Shown: piece after piece, positions 63,166 to 64,000 of the stretch
Layout of the letters: each line of letters opens with the position of its first letter
Position numbering within the stretch: position 1 is the first letter of the stretch
NCBI GenBank assembly: GCA_029207755.1
Contig: JARCOQ010000005.1
Coordinates: 65,731,414 to 65,795,413, forward strand
Direction of reading: 5' to 3'
DNA: 64,000 nt
DNA from: Chamaea fasciata
Taxonomy: Eukaryota; Chordata; Aves; Passeriformes; Sylviidae
Notes under the pieces: generated by a model
What the model was told of the DNA's origin: nothing
What the model saw: the letters and a program-made list of their open reading frames with translations, nothing else
Database searches by the model: none
Position numbers and translations under genes: made by a program

Positions 63166-64000
63166 GTGAGTGATGTTTGATTAGTGCCCTCCCGCTTGCT
63201 TGCAGGCTGGGCCCAGTTAGAGGAACCCTGTCCATGCCCCATCAGAGCAGGAGAGAGAGGCCTTGTCTTGCTGTGGATGCCCTCAGTCGGCTCTGGGTTT
63301 GCCAACACAGCTTTATCCTTCTTACCTGCCCTGTTGCCTAAAGAGCAGAGAGCTGTGTGCAGGAAGGATCTTTTTTGCAGTCTGTTGTCTGTTGGCCAAA
63401 GTATATATAGCACTTGTTTCCAGGTGTGAGGTTGTGCTGCTTTCCCTACTGTGTCCAGGGTTGGAGGGAGATGTTTGCTGCAGCTGGAGGGTAGCTGGAG
63501 AGCAACCCTGCTTTGTTCTGAGGAAAAGAAGGCCTTAAGATGGCTGAAGATGCCAGTAGAAACCATTTTGTTTCATCTTGACGTTGTTGTTGTCATTGTT
63601 GCAGTAGCTGTGGCAGATCGTATAGACAGACAAGGAATTCCTTCCTGGGGGGTGAAGGGGAAAGGAATCTGAAGAGTATAAAGATTTTCAGCATAAATAA
63701 AAAGGTCATCTAAAAACCAGAACATTACGGTTACAATGTCTGCGCCTTGCAGCAAATCTGCTCATTGCCTAGGACTAGACCCAGACAGGTAAGCAAAGCT
63801 GACTCCACACTGATTCCAAGAGGACCTGCTTCTTGGAAGTTAAACACATGCTGAAGTGCCTTGCCTTTGATGAAGGAGCGTATTTTGAGGTGATGACTAT
63901 AGAATTTTTCTCCTATAGGCCATTTCTGTTGCATAACCATTTGGCAGCTAATGACCATGTAACTTTCTGTTCAGCTGTGCTGGTCCCTGGCCTGTGGTTT
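63166..64000 (+). other. L3MBTL2: L3MBTL2 intron 15, 5' part
   Basis: Runs off the window. I searched for the next coding block (the RKRIPP-type segment of the tail) and did not find it, so the remaining exons lie further downstream. Confidence 0.65.

Overview
This is a vertebrate nuclear locus, most likely from a bird. It holds several fragments of CR1-type LINEs (the main avian and reptilian LINE), compact introns with GT-AG splice sites, and two neighbouring chromatin genes in the same order and orientation as in other amniotes. The species cannot be named from the sequence alone.

Layout. (1) Positions 1-37,805 hold the 3' three quarters of EP300 (histone acetyltransferase p300) on the + strand. 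Twenty-nine coding exons correspond to human exons 3-31. They encode TAZ1, KIX, the bromodomain, RING/PHD, the HAT with its basic autoinhibitory loop, ZZ, TAZ2 and the IBiD/NCBD plus glutamine-rich tail, followed by a 3'UTR of about 1.2 kb ending at an AATAAA. Every junction keeps reading phase and I see no disabling change. Exons 1-2 lie upstream of the window. (2) Positions 37.8-39.7 kb are intergenic with no recognised gene. (3) Positions 39.7-45.4 kb hold a defective endogenous retrovirus on the - strand. It has one well-formed 660-bp LTR, a primer-binding-site-like sequence, gag remnants, a pol resembling ERV-L class III that is missing its catalytic cores, and an env-like region with a membrane anchor. 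The far (3') LTR is not clearly resolved. (4) Positions 45.4-48.15 kb are intergenic and end in a CR1 fragment. (5) Positions 48.15-64.0 kb hold L3MBTL2 (four-MBT-repeat Polycomb protein) on the + strand. It has a CpG-rich, TATA-less promoter with a ZNF143-type element and 15 coding exons, and is cut by the end of the window before its last exons.

The two host genes both act on chromatin. p300 acetylates histones at enhancers. L3MBTL2 is a repressive reader of the PRC1.6 complex. They are adjacent by conserved synteny, not as an operon. Exon coordinates were set by reading the splice sites, checking phase across every junction, and comparing with remembered human exon sizes and protein order. 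No alignment was run. I found no undescribed system. The least ordinary part is the mosaic ERV-L-like provirus with an env-like gene and two ends that do not match.
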